Positions 14,315-14,690 of a stretch of DNA of 14,690 nucleotides are shown in pieces. The stretch is taken from assembly GCA_002438345.1 (NCBI GenBank), contig DJUJ01000212.1, forward strand, positions 77,032 to 91,721, read 5' to 3'. The notes under the pieces are model-generated. The model worked only from the letters and a program-made list of their open reading frames with translations. It was not told where the DNA came from and ran no database searches. Within the stretch, counting starts at the first letter, position 1. The number at the start of each line of letters is the position of its first letter. The DNA comes from Paenibacillus sp. UBA6285 (GTDB taxonomy: Bacteria > Bacillota > Bacilli > Paenibacillales > Paenibacillaceae). The translations under genes and the position numbers were made by a program.

Positions 14315-14690
14315 ATGTTAAAAAAGACATTTGCACTTTCACTTGCTATATCATTGGTATTGCCAATGATACCTGTACTACCATTTAGTGTACAGGAAGT
14401 AAATGCAGCAAGCACAAGCATCAATTTGCTGCAGAATCCAGGATTTGAAGAAGCTAAAGCGAATTGGACATTTCCTGCTACTAATGCAGGTATACAACAA
14501 GCTCCGGTGCATAGTGGAACAAACTCGGCTTATGGTCTGTTGGCATCAGCTACGGTAAAGCAATCAGTGGTTTTACCATATACTGGTTATTACAATGCGT
14601 CCGCTTTTGTAATAAGTACCGGTACCACTGGTAAGTTTGGTATTAGGTATCCAAATTTAACTAACATAGCCAATATAACTGTACCGAAAG
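14315..14690 (+). CDS. Secreted protein with probable N-terminal carbohydrate-binding domain, 3' end beyond window
   Basis: First 125 codons of an exported protein; the frame is open to the right edge. ATG lies 7 nt after GGAGG (14303-14307). A Sec signal peptide is clear: MLKK, hydrophobic core FALSLAISLVLPMIPVLP, and a probable cleavage near VNA-AS (about residue 31). The mature protein starts INLLQNPGFEEAKANWTFP, the characteristic opening of beta-sandwich carbohydrate-binding modules of the CBM4/9/22 kind, followed by strand-like YYNASAFVIST and FGIRYPN. There is no sortase or lipobox signal in view. It is likely a large extracellular glycanase or glycan-binding protein that releases or captures the polysaccharide whose fragments the transporter imports. 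The catalytic domain, if any, is outside the window, so the activity cannot be named. Confidence 0.8.
   Translation, partial: MLKKTFALSLAISLVLPMIPVLPFSVQEVNAASTSINLLQNPGFEEAKANWTFPATNAGIQQAPVHSGTNSAYGLLASATVKQSVVLPYTGYYNASAFVISTGTTGKFGIRYPNLTNIANITVPK

Noticed and set aside
5096..14690. Possibility that the AT-rich block is a transposon or prophage
   Set aside because: No transposase, integrase, phage gene, terminal inverted repeat or target duplication is visible in the window; only its left joint can be seen.

Overview
The window looks like chromosome of a Gram-positive, low-to-moderate GC Firmicute, most likely a Paenibacillus or close relative. This rests on strong AAGGAG-type ribosome sites, two YesM-type histidine kinases, several AraC-type regulators, a lipoprotein-anchored sugar ABC transporter and a large intracellular glycosidase. 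The genus call is an inference; no rRNA or other taxonomic marker is present.

Left part (1-3676): a YesM-type sensor kinase runs off the left edge on the minus strand. Upstream of it on the same strand is a cupin-AraC regulator. Divergent from that regulator is a protein that resembles the DUF1861 / GH130-like beta-propeller group. The AraC protein probably controls itself and the divergent gene in response to a carbohydrate.

Middle part (3677-5095): a decay or rearrangement zone. It holds a wrecked GGDEF-EAL (cyclic-di-GMP) gene spread over three frames. One break is an exact 7-bp tandem duplication. The other is a join at which the DDFGTGYSSL motif is repeated in two synonymously different versions, as if two EAL genes had been fused. 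Next comes the first ~36 codons of an OmpR-type response regulator with a good ribosome site, cut off at about 5080-5095.

Right part (5096-14690): visibly more AT-rich DNA that starts exactly where the regulator fragment ends. It is one carbohydrate-uptake module. A YesM/YesN-type two-component pair (kinase 8293-6578, regulator 6565-5096) is divergent from a sugar-binding lipoprotein, two permeases, a cytoplasmic GH36-type alpha-galactosidase-like enzyme, an AllA-type (ureidoglycolate lyase superfamily) small protein and the start of a secreted protein with a probable carbohydrate-binding N-terminal region. The expected logic is that the kinase senses a glycan or loaded binding protein, the AraC-type regulator binds a 9-bp direct repeat spaced 21 bp upstream of the binding-protein promoter, the transporter imports an oligosaccharide, and the GH36 enzyme cleaves it in the cytoplasm. 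No transporter ATPase is encoded, so a shared MsmK/MsmX-type ATPase is likely. The first permease has an in-frame amber codon at codon 16, so transport may be impaired.

The most notable points are the abrupt gene-truncating boundary near 5085, the chimeric EAL pseudogene, the amber codon, the 21-bp-phased operator candidate, and the pairing of a GH36 enzyme with an AllA-type protein. I saw no tRNA, rRNA, CRISPR array, transposase or integrase.
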